Origin: JAIBJN01 sp963830885
Lineage (GTDB): Bacteria > Actinomycetota > Thermoleophilia > Gaiellales > Gaiellaceae
Assembly (NCBI GenBank): GCA_963830885.1
Contig: CAWHOA010000024.1
Location: forward strand, 1-64,000
DNA length: 64,000 nucleotides
Reading direction: 5' to 3'
The position numbers and the translations under genes are program-made. The notes below the pieces were generated by a model. That model was not told the origin of the DNA, did no database searches, and worked only from the letters and a program-made list of their open reading frames with translations. Positions within the stretch are counted from its first letter, which is position 1; each line of letters opens with the position of its first letter. Positions 25,374-33,922 of this stretch are shown here, piece by piece.

Positions 25374-25676
25374 GTGCTCGCGCCCAGGATCCGTCACACG
25401 GTCGCCTTCGCGCTCGCCCACGGCGAGGGCTCCGAGGAGGAGCGCGACTTCCTCGCTGCGGCCGCGCGCCTGGCGGAGATCCCCGGCGTCGAGGCGTTCG
25501 AGGTCCTGCGCGAGGTCAGCCCGAAGAACGGCTTCCGTTTCGGCCTCTCGATGGAGTTCGCCGACCAGGCGGCCTACGACGGGTACAACGAGCACCCGGC
25601 GCACGTCGCCTTCGTGCAGGAGCGCTGGCTCCCCGAGGTCAGCGACTTCCTCGAGGTCGACTACACGGCCGTCTGA
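25374..25676 (+). CDS. Dabb (stress-responsive A/B barrel) domain protein
   Basis: 100 residues from GTG. The pattern RHTVAFALAHGEGSEEERDFLAAAARLAEIPGV, then FGLSMEFADQAAYDGYNEHPAHVAFVQERWLPEVSDFLEVDY, matches the dimeric ferredoxin-like Dabb domain. Function unknown; the family includes stress proteins and small cyclases. Third gene of the MarR-GNAT/cupin group. Confidence 0.88.
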   Translation: MLAPRIRHTVAFALAHGEGSEEERDFLAAAARLAEIPGVEAFEVLREVSPKNGFRFGLSMEFADQAAYDGYNEHPAHVAFVQERWLPEVSDFLEVDYTAV

Positions 25677-25895
25677 GCGGCTCGTCGACCTCGGCGCGCC
25701 GAACGGCCTTACCGAGTCGTTACCCCGCCCTGGGTGGTCGGTGGGACGATTCGCCAAAGCCAAGAGCAAGAGGAGGATGACCATGCCACCACGTCTCATC
25801 TTCAAGAAACAGATGTCCAACAAAGGCAATCAGGGCCATCGTGCAACGGGGTGTTCTCTTCCTCCGCTGCCGGCCAACCGGGACACGTCGCGAGA

Positions 25896-25920
25896 GACGG
25901 GACGGCCGAACCGTCCCGTC
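25896..25920. terminator. perfect 10-bp hairpin
   Basis: GACGGGACGG-CCGAA-CCGTCCCGTC, a perfect stem 220 nt after the Dabb stop codon, in a 520-nt stretch (25677-26197) without any convincing gene. It may terminate transcription of the Dabb group or mark the boundary of the adjacent tRNA-flanked island. No U-tract. Confidence 0.45.
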
Positions 25921-25975
25921 CGTCTCATCGGGCTTGTCGATGAGACCGTCATCCGGCGGTCCGGTGCCCACTTTG

Positions 25976-26003
25976 CTAGCGGCGGGGTGGGATTCGAACC
26001 CAC
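25976..26003. repeat. duplicate of the tRNA-Ser 3' end (att-like direct repeat)
   Basis: GCTAGCGGCGGGG, then TGGGATTCGAACCCACG, repeats the 3' end and T-arm of the tRNA-Ser(TGA) gene at 28316-28344, differing by one G. The sequence extending to about 26085 has a tRNA-like T-arm, a variable-arm hairpin and a TTGAAA loop but no matching acceptor 5' strand, so it is a tRNA remnant. It marks the likely distal attachment site of an island whose proximal site is the intact tRNA gene. Confidence 0.65.
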
Positions 26004-26197
26004 GAAACGGCTCAGCACCGTCTAGCCGTTTCAAGGCGGCTCTGTTTCGGCTCAAGGGTGCGGGATTCGGCCAGATGCGCCCCAGTTTGATCCCCGAGTC
26101 CCACTAGCTGGCTACCACGCGCGCACAGTGGTTACTTGCCCCCCTCCCCCGAAGCAGCTGCCCCCAACTTGCGGATGCGTTGACTAGCCTTCGGCCG

Positions 26198-27107
26198 GTG
26201 ACCGGTCGGCGGCTGGCGGTGATCGGCGTTCCGACGAGCGCGGGCGCCTTCGCCCCTGGCCAGGAGCGTGCGCCGGCCGCGCTGCGCGAGGCGGGCCTGA
26301 TCGAGCTGCTGCGCGAGGCAGGCGTGGATGTCCGCGACCAGGGGGACCGCGACGTCTGGCGCTGGCGGCCCGACCACGAGAATCGGGGCGCGCAGAATCT
26401 CGACGCGGTCGTCGACATCGTGCACGACACCGCCCGCCGGGTGGCGCAGGCGGTCGGGGCGGGCGAGGCGACGCTCGTCCTCGGGGGCGATTGCACGGTC
26501 GGAATCGGAGACGGTCGCTGGGCACGTGGGCAGCGGGGAGCGCGTCGGGCTGCTCTACTTCGACACCCACGCCGACCTCAACCTCCCGGACGAGGCCGGC
26601 CCGGGTGCGCTCGACTGGATGGGCATGGCCCACATGCTCGGCGAAGAGGGTGCGGCGCGCGAGCTCGCCGAGGTCGGGCCCCTCTCGCCGCTGCTCGCTC
26701 CCGCGCAGGTCGTCTTCTTCGCTTGGGGCCCCGAGCAGGCGACGGACCGCGAGCGTGCGGCGATCGAACGTCTCGCCGTGGACGTCGTCCCCGTCGGCGA
26801 GGTCAGTGCGGATCCGTCAGCCGCGGCGCGCCGCGCCCTCGAGCTGCTCGAGGGCCGGGCGGAGCGGCTGCTCGTCCACTTCGACGTCGACGTGATCGAC
26901 TTCACCGACGTGCCGCTGTCCGAGAACACCGGCCGCAACGAGGGCCTCGCATACGAGCACGCGCTCGAGGCGCTTGCTGCCCTAGCCCGCTCGCGGCGGA
27001 TCGTCGGCCTAACGGTCACGGAGCTGAACCCCGACCATGTCGAGGCGGGCGCCGGGAGCGTCGAGCGGCTCGCGCGTGACCTCGCACGAGCCTGCACACC
27101 AGGCTAG
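26198..27107 (+). CDS. arginase/agmatinase family ureohydrolase (frameshifted)
   Basis: About 303 residues after correcting one frame change near 26510. The first part has AVIGVPTSAGAFAPGQERAPAALREAGL and VLGGDCTVGIG (the His of the usual GGDH is Cys here). The second has LYFDTHADLN (Mn ligands D-x-H-x-D), LVHFDVDVIDF (DxD ligands) and LTVTELNPDH. It would hydrolyse a guanidino substrate to urea with two Mn ions. GTG start; the open frame extends 18 nt further to a TTG. It lies in the tRNA-flanked island. Replacement in the GGDH motif makes the substrate uncertain. Confidence 0.82.
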
Positions 27108-27376
27108 TCTCGTGCGCTGGCTCGCTCGACGCCATTCACCCGGCGCCTCTCAGGGGCGGCTCTTCCGGTCCCCGATCGACCCCCCGGGGGTCGGCGTGAC
27201 CGTGGTCGCTTCGAGTGACGACCGCGCAACTCGCGGTCCTCGTCAGCGGCCTCGTCTAAGCGTCCGACTCGCGAAGTCCTAGCCTCATCGTGCCGGGGCG
27301 AGGTCAGGGTCGTCCTAGGGAAACCTTGCGGTCCACGCCCCGGCTCTCTCAGTCGAACAGGCGGCGGGCTACGAGC

Positions 27377-27481
27377 GTGGTGATCAGCGACTGGAAGGAG
27401 GACTACAACCACCGCCGACGGCACAGCGCCCTCGGCTACCAGGCCCCAGCGGTCTACGCTGCAGCCCGCACCCATCCATGA
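27377..27481 (+). pseudogene. IS3-type transposase C-terminal remnant
   Basis: The last 34 codons of an integrase-core transposase: ISDWKEDYNHRRRHSALGY followed by QAPAVYAA and the stop at 27479. This is the typical C-terminus of IS3-family OrfB. No catalytic DDE core or inverted repeats remain. About 260 nt between the arginase stop and this remnant hold nothing else recognisable. It supports a mobile origin of the 26-28.3 kb island. Confidence 0.75.
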
Positions 27482-27517
27482 TCGACTCTCACTGACTGCG
27501 CACCTATGTCACGTGCT

Positions 27518-28135
27518 TCAGTCGGTTGCATACTGCGGGCGCCCGGCCGGCCGGTAGACCTGGATCGTCACGCCCATCGGGAAGGCTCGCGAGTGGACCA
27601 GGTCAAGCGCTATGTCCGGGCCCGCGTCGGGGAATAGCCGCGCGCCCTGGCCGACGACCACGGGGACGATGAGCAGGTTCATCTCGTCGACGAGGTCGTT
27701 CTCGAGCAGCCACCGGGTCAGGGCGCCGCTGCCGTGCACCTGCAGCTCACCCGCCGGCTTGGCTTTCAGCTCGCCGATGGCCGCCGCGAGGTCACCGGAG
27801 AGGACGGTCGTGTTCGCCCATTGCGGGTCGGTGAGCGTGTTCGACGCGACGTACTTGGGCTGCCTGTTCAAGGCACCGACGATGGGGTCCTCCAGATCTT
27901 CCCTCACGCCCCAGTAGCCGGCGAAGAGCTCGTAGGTCCGCCGGCCGAACAGGAACGCGTCGGCGCGCTGGTAGATCTCGTGGACGAACGTCATGGCCTC
28001 GTTGTCGAACAGCGGTTTGGGCGGCCTTGCCCATCCGCCGCGCTCGAATCCGTTCCTGCGGTCCTCATCCGTCGCGCCGCCGTTTCCCTGCATCACTCCA
28101 TCGACTGAGACCTGCGTGGTGGTCGTCAGTTTCAT
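27518..28135 (-). CDS. dihydrofolate reductase family protein (RibD C-terminal domain)
   Basis: 205 residues. The start MKLTTTTQVSVDGVMQG, the segment ADAFLFGRRTYELFAGYW, LQVHGSGALTRWLL and LIVPVVVGQGARLFP are characteristic of the RibD_C/YyaP group of putative NADPH-dependent reductases. Physiological substrate unknown. ATG start with GAAGGGA upstream. It is the gene nearest the tRNA-Ser end of the island. Confidence 0.92.
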   Translation of the reverse strand: MKLTTTTQVSVDGVMQGNGGATDEDRRNGFERGGWARPPKPLFDNEAMTFVHEIYQRADAFLFGRRTYELFAGYWGVREDLEDPIVGALNRQPKYVASNTLTDPQWANTTVLSGDLAAAIGELKAKPAGELQVHGSGALTRWLLENDLVDEMNLLIVPVVVGQGARLFPDAGPDIALDLVHSRAFPMGVTIQVYRPAGRPQYATD

Positions 28136-28319
28136 GGTCGTGGTTCCCTTCTCGTTGGTTTGGTCGTCGTTCGGTTAGACCGGGCCGCCGCTGCCGATCT
28201 CATCGATCATGCCGACAAGAGAACGCGACGAGGACGAGCAGCTCGGTGCCCGTAGGCGACGCATGAGGCGCGTCCGCGCGTGGCAATCCCTCTAGACAAG
28301 TGGGATTCCGCCGGGCTAG

Positions 28320-28408
28320 CGGCGGGGGTGGGATTCGAACCCACGGAGCCGCTGTACGGGCTCGGCGGTTTTCAAGACCGCCCCTTTCGACCGCTCGGGC
28401 ACCCCGCC
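28320..28408 (-). tRNA. tRNA-Ser (anticodon TGA)
   Basis: Minus-strand class II tRNA: acceptor GGCGGGG pairs with CCCCGCC, the anticodon loop CTTGAAA carries TGA, the long variable arm and canonical T-arm are present, and the discriminator is G. CCA is not encoded. It lies 11 nt after the serS stop on the same strand. Its 3' end is duplicated at 25976-26003, so it is the probable integration site of the island on that side. Confidence 0.95.
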
Positions 28409-28419
28409 CGCGCGCCAGT

Positions 28420-29643
28420 CTAGTCGCCGGGCTCGATGCGCTTGGGGGCGCCGAAACCGACCAGGACTTCGGGCACCGAGACCGCGCCGCTCTCGTCCTG
28501 GTAATTCTCCAGGATCGCGATCATCGCCCTGGCGGTGACGGCGGTGCCGTTCAGGGTGTGGACGAACTCGACGCCGGCTTCGGTGCGGAAGCGGATCTCC
28601 AGGCGGCGCGACTGGTAGTCGGTTGTGTTGGACGTCGAGGTGAGCTCGCGGTAGCGGGCCTGGCCGGGGAACCACCCCTCGATGTCGTACTTCTTCCTGG
28701 CCGAGGCGCCGAGGTCGCCGGCGGCGATGTCGACCACGCGGTACGGGATGCCGAGCTCGCCGACCAGCGCCTCCTCGGTTGCCAGCAGCCGCTCGTGCTC
28801 CTCGGCCGAGTCCTCCGGGCGACAGAAGACGAACATCTCGACCTTGTCGAACTGGTGCACGCGGAACATGCCGCGCGTGTCCTTGCCGGCGGCGCCGGCC
28901 TCGCGGCGGAAGCAGGTCGAGTAGCCCGCGTAGCGGAGCGGGAGCGCGTCCGCGTCCAGGATCTCGCCTCCGTGCATGGCCGCCAGGGCCACCTCGGATG
29001 TCCCAGTCAGATAGAGCTCGTCGCGCTCGACCCGGTAGAGGTTGACCTCCTCGGTGGGGAGGAAGCCGGTGCCGTACATCGCCTCCTCGCGCACGAGCAC
29101 GGGTGGGAGCACCGGCGTGAGCCCGGCGGCGGTCAGGCGGTCGAGCGCGAAGCGGTAGAGCGAGAGCTCGAGCAGCGCGGCCGCGCCGACGCGGTAGACG
29201 AAGCGCGAGCCGGAGACCTTCGCGCCGCGCTCGGTGTCGATCCGGGCGAGCTCCAGGTGGTCGCGCGGCTCGAAGGCGAACGACGGAGGCTCGCCGACGC
29301 GGCGCAGCTCGACGGCGTCCTCGTCCGTGAAGCCGTCCGGGGAGCCCGGGTCGGGCGGCGAGGGAACGCGCTCGAGCAGCTCGGTGCGGCGCTGCTCGGC
29401 GGCCGCCAGCTCCTCCTCGACCTGCTGCAGCTCGGCCTTGACGCCTTTCAGCTCCTCGATCTGCTCGGGCGTCGGCTTTCCCTTGAGCTTCGTCTTCGCA
29501 CGGAGCTCGTCGACCCGAGGGACGAGCGCGAGCCAGGCGCGGTCGGCCTCCATGAGCGCGTCGAACTCCTCGGCGGCGCCCTTCCGCGCCAGCGCGGCGC
29601 GATAGGCGTCGGGCTCGGCGCGGGCGGCGCGGATGTCGATCAT
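28420..29643 (-). CDS. serS: seryl-tRNA synthetase
   Basis: 407 residues, normal length. It charges tRNA-Ser, and tRNA-Sec where present, with serine. The N-terminal helical arm (about 30-105) has the coiled-coil pattern EQIEELKGVKAELQQVEEELAAAEQ. Class II motif 2 is CFRREAGAAGKDTRGMFRVHQFDKVE and motif 3 is NGTAVTARAMIAILENYQ with the catalytic Arg. The TSTSNTTDYQSRRLEIR segment binds serine. It overlaps the upstream HAD gene by four bases (ATGA) and runs directly into a tRNA-Ser gene. Confidence 0.97.
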   Translation of the reverse strand: MIDIRAARAEPDAYRAALARKGAAEEFDALMEADRAWLALVPRVDELRAKTKLKGKPTPEQIEELKGVKAELQQVEEELAAAEQRRTELLERVPSPPDPGSPDGFTDEDAVELRRVGEPPSFAFEPRDHLELARIDTERGAKVSGSRFVYRVGAAALLELSLYRFALDRLTAAGLTPVLPPVLVREEAMYGTGFLPTEEVNLYRVERDELYLTGTSEVALAAMHGGEILDADALPLRYAGYSTCFRREAGAAGKDTRGMFRVHQFDKVEMFVFCRPEDSAEEHERLLATEEALVGELGIPYRVVDIAAGDLGASARKKYDIEGWFPGQARYRELTSTSNTTDYQSRRLEIRFRTEAGVEFVHTLNGTAVTARAMIAILENYQDESGAVSVPEVLVGFGAPKRIEPGD

Positions 29644-30467
29644 CCGCGTGAGTCTAGAAGCGCTTCCACGACCTGGGCGACTCCCTCCTCGGCGGCCGAG
29701 GGGCAGACCCAGTCGGCCACGGCGAGCACGCGCGGGTGCGCGTTCGCGACCGCGACGCCGAAGCCGGCCCACTCGAGGAGCTCGACGTCGTTCTCGCCGT
29801 CGCCGAAGGCGACGGTGCGCTCGCGCGTGAAGCCCAGATGCTCGGCCAGGAAGCCGAGCCCCGAGCCCTTCGTGACCTCGGGACTCGCGAACTCGAGAAA
29901 GAAGGGCAGCGACTTGGAGATGTAGAGCCGCCCGTCGAAGCGCGCCTTCATGCGCACCTCCAAGCCGTCCAGGAGGTCGGGGTCGTCGATGGCCACGAGC
30001 TTCGTCGGCGGCGCGGACAGCCAGGCAGTGAGGTCGCCGACCTCGTGTAGCGGGAGGTTCTGGAAGCCGGCGTACCGCTCGGCCTCGGGCGTCACCTCGT
30101 CGACGTAGAGCTCGTCGTCGACGTAGCAGTTGACGTGAAAGCCTTCCTCGCCGAGGACGGCGATGGTCTCGCGCGCGAGCTCGAGCGGGATCGGCTCGTG
30201 CCGCAGGAACTCGCCCGTGCGCGGGTCGGCGACGACGGCGCCCTGGTAGCAGATGACCGGGTCGTCGATGCCGGCCTCCACGAGGTATGGCCGCACCGAG
30301 CGGAACATGCGGCCGGTGACCACGATCGCGCGGATCCCGGCGTCCCTCGCGCGGGCGATGGCAGCCTTCGTGCGCGGCCGGAGCTTGCCGTCCTCCCAGA
30401 TCAGCGTCCGGTCGAGGTCGCAGGCGAGGACGTCGACCTCGCGGGGGAATCCGGCGGGGAGGATCAG
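29640..30467 (-). CDS. HAD-IIB (Cof-type) hydrolase
   Basis: 275 residues if started at a CTG whose last two bases overlap the cytochrome c stop (CTGA). No ATG, GTG or TTG precedes the nucleophile motif ACDLDRTLI, which must be included, so CTG is the only sensible start. Motif II is VVTGR, the C2B cap follows, the motif III Lys is in EVTKGSGL, and motif IV is VAFGDGENDVELL. Cof-type phosphatases act on sugar phosphates or cofactors. It is coupled at both ends, to cytochrome c and to serS. Confidence 0.87.
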   Translation of the reverse strand: MILPAGFPREVDVLACDLDRTLIWEDGKLRPRTKAAIARARDAGIRAIVVTGRMFRSVRPYLVEAGIDDPVICYQGAVVADPRTGEFLRHEPIPLELARETIAVLGEEGFHVNCYVDDELYVDEVTPEAERYAGFQNLPLHEVGDLTAWLSAPPTKLVAIDDPDLLDGLEVRMKARFDGRLYISKSLPFFLEFASPEVTKGSGLGFLAEHLGFTRERTVAFGDGENDVELLEWAGFGVAVANAHPRVLAVADWVCPSAAEEGVAQVVEALLDSRG

Positions 30468-30850
30468 CCGCCGGCGGAGACGACGTAGGCGGCCACGTTG
30501 GCGATCTCCTCCTCGCTCAGCGTGCCGCTGTAAGCCTGCATGCCGCCGCCGCCGTTCGTGATCTGCGTCTGTGCGGCGGCGAAGTCCACGCTCGACTCGT
30601 CAAGGTTCGGGCCGACGGTACCGGTCGCGCCGGCGTCGGACAGCGTGTGGCAGCTGCCGCACCCGGTGGAGGCAAAGACCTCCTTGCCCGCGGCCGGGTC
30701 GCCCTCGGTGGCGCCCCCTCCATCCTCGCTGCCGGTCGGGACCTCACCGATCACGGTCTCGGGCGTGGGCGTGGCATCCTCGGAGCCGCCGCACCCTGCG
30801 ACGACGACGAGAGCGGCGAGAGCGAGAACGACTGCGCCGACGCGGGCCAT
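30464..30850 (-). CDS. c-type cytochrome lipoprotein
   Basis: 128 residues. Lipobox VVVAGCGG at about 20, a low-complexity Thr/Glu/Gly linker, then a cytochrome c domain with the haem motif CGSCHT and a distal Met in GGGGMQAYSG. A small extracytoplasmic electron carrier tethered by lipid. Its first 100 nt overlap the end of the membrane-protein reading frame upstream, which may mean that frame is extended by an indel. Confidence 0.9.
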   Translation of the reverse strand: MARVGAVVLALAALVVVAGCGGSEDATPTPETVIGEVPTGSEDGGGATEGDPAAGKEVFASTGCGSCHTLSDAGATGTVGPNLDESSVDFAAAQTQITNGGGGMQAYSGTLSEEEIANVAAYVVSAGG

Positions 30851-32334
30851 GGCCCGCGAAGCATACCCGCCATCGCGGCGGCCAATCCCGTCGTACCGAC
30901 GAGCAGGACGTCGGTCGGCGAGTCGTTGACGACCATGGAGACGGCGATCGCGGCGGCGAGGGAGAGTGGCACCGCGAGGTCGGCGAGCGGCTCGGGTCGC
31001 CGCAGGATCCGGACGACGAGGAACGCGAAGGCTGCGAGCAGCACGAGGACGAACAGGCCTGTCCACCACGACGAGGTCGCGCGCTCCCAGGAGAGCTCGA
31101 TGCGCTCGACGAGGTCGCCGCCCAGTCCGACCGGGCCGTCCTCGAGGGCGGAGGTGACGTGGCTCGAGCCCCCGGTCGCGGCGTCCAGCCCGATCAACCC
31201 GAGCGCGAGGGCCAGCGAGGCGCCGACCGCGAGCGCCAGCGCCCGCCGGCCGCCGCCCGCGAGCAACACGGCGAGGACGGCGAAGCCGGCGGCGAGGACG
31301 ATCGCACCGCCTCCGTCCGCGCCGAAGCGGTTTCCCGCCACCGCGACGAAGGCGACGAGCGCGGTTCCGGTGAGGGCGGCCCAGCCGAGCGCTGCGAAGA
31401 GGAGCGCCCCTCCCGCGAGCGCCGGCACGAGCAGCATGGTCTCGAGGAGGTTCGAGAGCCCGAAGTAGCGTGAGTTTTGCGTGGGCCCGAACGGCGAGAG
31501 CGCCACCGTCGTCCCGTCGATCCCGAGCGCGAGCAGGTAGGCGGCGACGACGCCGCCGAGGAAGAGGCCGAGGGCGAGCGACGGGCGCACGAACCGTGCG
31601 ACGAGCAGGCCGCCGAGCGCCACGGCGAGGCCGAGCACGACGAGCACGACCCAGAACGCGGAGACGCCGGCGATCCCGAGGATCAGGTTGGCCAGCAGGG
31701 CGGCGGAGAAGCCTGGCACGGCCGCCGCCGGCGCGAAGAAGGCCAGCAGGAGGACGAGCGCGCAGACGAGGATCGTCGCCGGCAGGCGCACGCGGTTGTT
31801 CGCCTCGATCCGCTCGTCCAGGTCGCGGAGCTCGGCCACCGCGTCTCCGGCCGGCTCGGAGCCGAGCGCGTCGTCCTGGCCGAGTGCGGTCGGCGCGACG
31901 TCCACGACCGAGACGAGGCCGGGGATGCGCGTCGACTCCGAGGTCAGGAGCCCCTCGTACCCCGGCCCGACGACAAGGATTGGATAGCGCTGGTCGTTGG
32001 CTTGGAGGCCACCCTCGGGGAGCCCGACGTAGATGGCGGGCCCCCCGGCGCTTCCGAGCTGCCCCTCCGTCGTGCTGAGGAGTTCTGGGCCGGACGGAGT
32101 GCCGCCGCGAAGGGAGTTCCGCACCTCTCCGCGCACCAGTGACGCCAGCGCGAGCTCCGCGCTCGTCTCCGGCCCCGCGCCGGGGTTGAGGAGGCCGACG
32201 GCGCCGCTGTCCTGTACGCGCTCGAGGTCGTCCACCGTGAAGCCCGGCACCACGACGACCTCGAAGTCCGTAGCCTGCGCCGGGCCGGCCATGAGCGCCA
32301 TGAACGCGAGAGCGAGCACCGCTGTCCGGACCAT
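30751..32334 (-). CDS. polytopic membrane protein with N-terminal alkaline-phosphatase-like exodomain
   Basis: 527 residues. A signal peptide (VLALAFMALMAGPAQA) is followed by an exported domain of about 150 residues (FEVVVVPGFTVDDLERVQDSGAVG, YPILVVGPGYEG, TRIPGLVSVVDVAPT) that resembles the alkaline-phosphatase/sulfatase fold without an obvious nucleophile. About ten to twelve transmembrane helices follow. Function unknown; such proteins neighbour glycan genes. The C-terminal ~35 residues are Ser/Pro/Arg-rich and overlap cytochrome c, so the natural end may be earlier (after AAAMAGMLRGPWPA). Confidence 0.7.
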   Translation of the reverse strand: MVRTAVLALAFMALMAGPAQATDFEVVVVPGFTVDDLERVQDSGAVGLLNPGAGPETSAELALASLVRGEVRNSLRGGTPSGPELLSTTEGQLGSAGGPAIYVGLPEGGLQANDQRYPILVVGPGYEGLLTSESTRIPGLVSVVDVAPTALGQDDALGSEPAGDAVAELRDLDERIEANNRVRLPATILVCALVLLLAFFAPAAAVPGFSAALLANLILGIAGVSAFWVVLVVLGLAVALGGLLVARFVRPSLALGLFLGGVVAAYLLALGIDGTTVALSPFGPTQNSRYFGLSNLLETMLLVPALAGGALLFAALGWAALTGTALVAFVAVAGNRFGADGGGAIVLAAGFAVLAVLLAGGGRRALALAVGASLALALGLIGLDAATGGSSHVTSALEDGPVGLGGDLVERIELSWERATSSWWTGLFVLVLLAAFAFLVVRILRRPEPLADLAVPLSLAAAIAVSMVVNDSPTDVLLVGTTGLAAAMAGMLRGPWPASAQSFSLSPLSSSSQGAAAPRMPRPRPRP

Positions 32335-33913
32335 CCCGGGAACTCTAGGCGCGGCGGCGATCGCGCTCGTCGTCGGGCTGGCGCTCGTCCTCTTCGGCCC
32401 GCCGCCCGGCGACCTGCCCGCACACCTCTACCGCACGGAGCTCGTGCGCGACGGCGTGCTCGTCTGGGACACATTCTGGTACGCGGGCCACTATCCGCTC
32501 CTCGGCTACAGCCTCCTGTACTACTTCCCGGCGGCGCTCGTCGGTAACGACCTCGTCGCGCTCGTTTCCGTGGTTGCCGCGGCCGCGCTTTTCGCCTCAC
32601 TGGCGGAGCGGGAGTGGGGGGAGGCCGCGCGCTGGCCGGCGCGCGTGTTCGCGGTCGTCGCCTGCGGCCCGCTCTTCACCGGGACGTATCCGTTCGCGGC
32701 CGGGCTCGCAGCCGCTCTTGGCGCCCTGAAGGCGCTGCAGCTCGGGCGGCGGTGGACGGCGATCGGCCTCGCCGCGCTGACGCTCGGGCTCTCGCCGCTC
32801 GCCTTCCTCTATCTCTGCCTGGCCGTCGTCGCGGCGTTCCTCGCGCGGCGTCCCGGGCTGGACCGGGGCGCGGTCGCACTGGGCGGGGCGCTGCTGGCGC
32901 TCGGGCTGTTCCAGGGCGCCCTGCTCCTGCTCTACGCGGAGGAGGCCGAGTACCCCTTCTTCCGGGTGGAGGAGCTGCTCGGCGTCGTCGCCCTCTCGGG
33001 CCTCTGCATCGCGCTGGCGCTGCGAGCCGAGCGGGGCCGGTTTCTGGCGGCGGTCTTCGGGCTCTGGACGCTGGCCGCGGTGATCGCCTTCCTGGTGCCG
33101 TCGCCGATCGGCGAGAACGTGACGCGACTGCGCGGGATCGTCCTGCCGCTCGCCCTCCTCGCCGCCGCGGTCGCCTCTTACCGGCCGCGCTGGCTCGCGG
33201 GCGTCGCGGTCGCCGGCGCCCTGGCCTTCACGGTGGTGCCCTACGTGGGCGCTGCGCTCCACCGCGGCGACACGCGCTCGGCCGAGGAGGCGTACTGGGA
33301 GCCTGCGCTCGACCTCCTGCGCGCGCGCTCCAGCCCGGACTTCCGCGTGGAGGTCGTCCCGACGGGCGACCACTGGGAGGCGTACTGGCTGCCCCGGGCC
33401 GGCATCCCGCTCGCGCGCGGCTGGTACCGACAGCTCGACATCGCACAGAACCCGCTGTTCTACGAGGAGCCACTCGAGCCCGAGGCCTACCGCGCCTGGC
33501 TGGACAAGCTCGGCGTCCGCTTCGTTCTCCTCCCCGACACGCAGCTCGGCAGAATCGGAGAGGAGCGGGAGGCCGAGCTCCTGCGCTCGGGCCGGGCGGG
33601 GCTCGTCGAGCTAGGGCGCGCCGGGGAGGTCACCGTCTACGAGGTGCCGGATGCCGAGCGGATCCTCACCGGCCCTGGCGAGGCCCGGCTGACCACGCTC
33701 GGCCACGACCGCATCGAGGGCGAGGTCGGCGCGCCTGGCGAGTACCGGCTCGCCGTCCGCTGGACGCCCACCTGGCGAGTCGAGTCCGGCGACGTCTGCC
33801 TGGAAGAGGCGCCGGACGGGATGACCCGGGTGGTCGCTCGGTCCGCCGGGCCCTTCGCGCTCGGCGTCTCCTGGCTCCCGCGGGCGCCCGGTTGCCCCGA
33901 GGGCGCCAGCTAA
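32300..33913 (+). CDS. polytopic membrane protein, GT-C glycosyltransferase-like
   Basis: About 537 residues. A first helix, then an exposed loop rich in aromatic residues (PPPGDLPAHLYRTELVRDGVLVWDTFWYAGHYPLLGY), then about ten helices to residue 370, and a C-terminal soluble beta domain (about 370-537). The acidic/aromatic first loop and the PMT_2-like layout resemble GT-C glycosyltransferases or 6-pyruvoyl-type membrane proteins; no specific family is claimed. Start uncertain: ATG at 32291 or 32300, both overlapping the divergent gene's start at 32334. Confidence 0.65.
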   Translation: MNARASTAVRTIPGTLGAAAIALVVGLALVLFGPPPGDLPAHLYRTELVRDGVLVWDTFWYAGHYPLLGYSLLYYFPAALVGNDLVALVSVVAAAALFASLAEREWGEAARWPARVFAVVACGPLFTGTYPFAAGLAAALGALKALQLGRRWTAIGLAALTLGLSPLAFLYLCLAVVAAFLARRPGLDRGAVALGGALLALGLFQGALLLLYAEEAEYPFFRVEELLGVVALSGLCIALALRAERGRFLAAVFGLWTLAAVIAFLVPSPIGENVTRLRGIVLPLALLAAAVASYRPRWLAGVAVAGALAFTVVPYVGAALHRGDTRSAEEAYWEPALDLLRARSSPDFRVEVVPTGDHWEAYWLPRAGIPLARGWYRQLDIAQNPLFYEEPLEPEAYRAWLDKLGVRFVLLPDTQLGRIGEEREAELLRSGRAGLVELGRAGEVTVYEVPDAERILTGPGEARLTTLGHDRIEGEVGAPGEYRLAVRWTPTWRVESGDVCLEEAPDGMTRVVARSAGPFALGVSWLPRAPGCPEGAS

Positions 33914-33922
33914 GCTTCGCCC

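Noticed and set aside
25976..26085. A second intact tRNA-Ser or a tRNA-Sec
   Set aside because: T-arm and variable arm are present, but no acceptor 5' strand pairs with the 3' end, and the anticodon on the T-arm-bearing strand reads TGA, not TCA; treated as a tRNA remnant.
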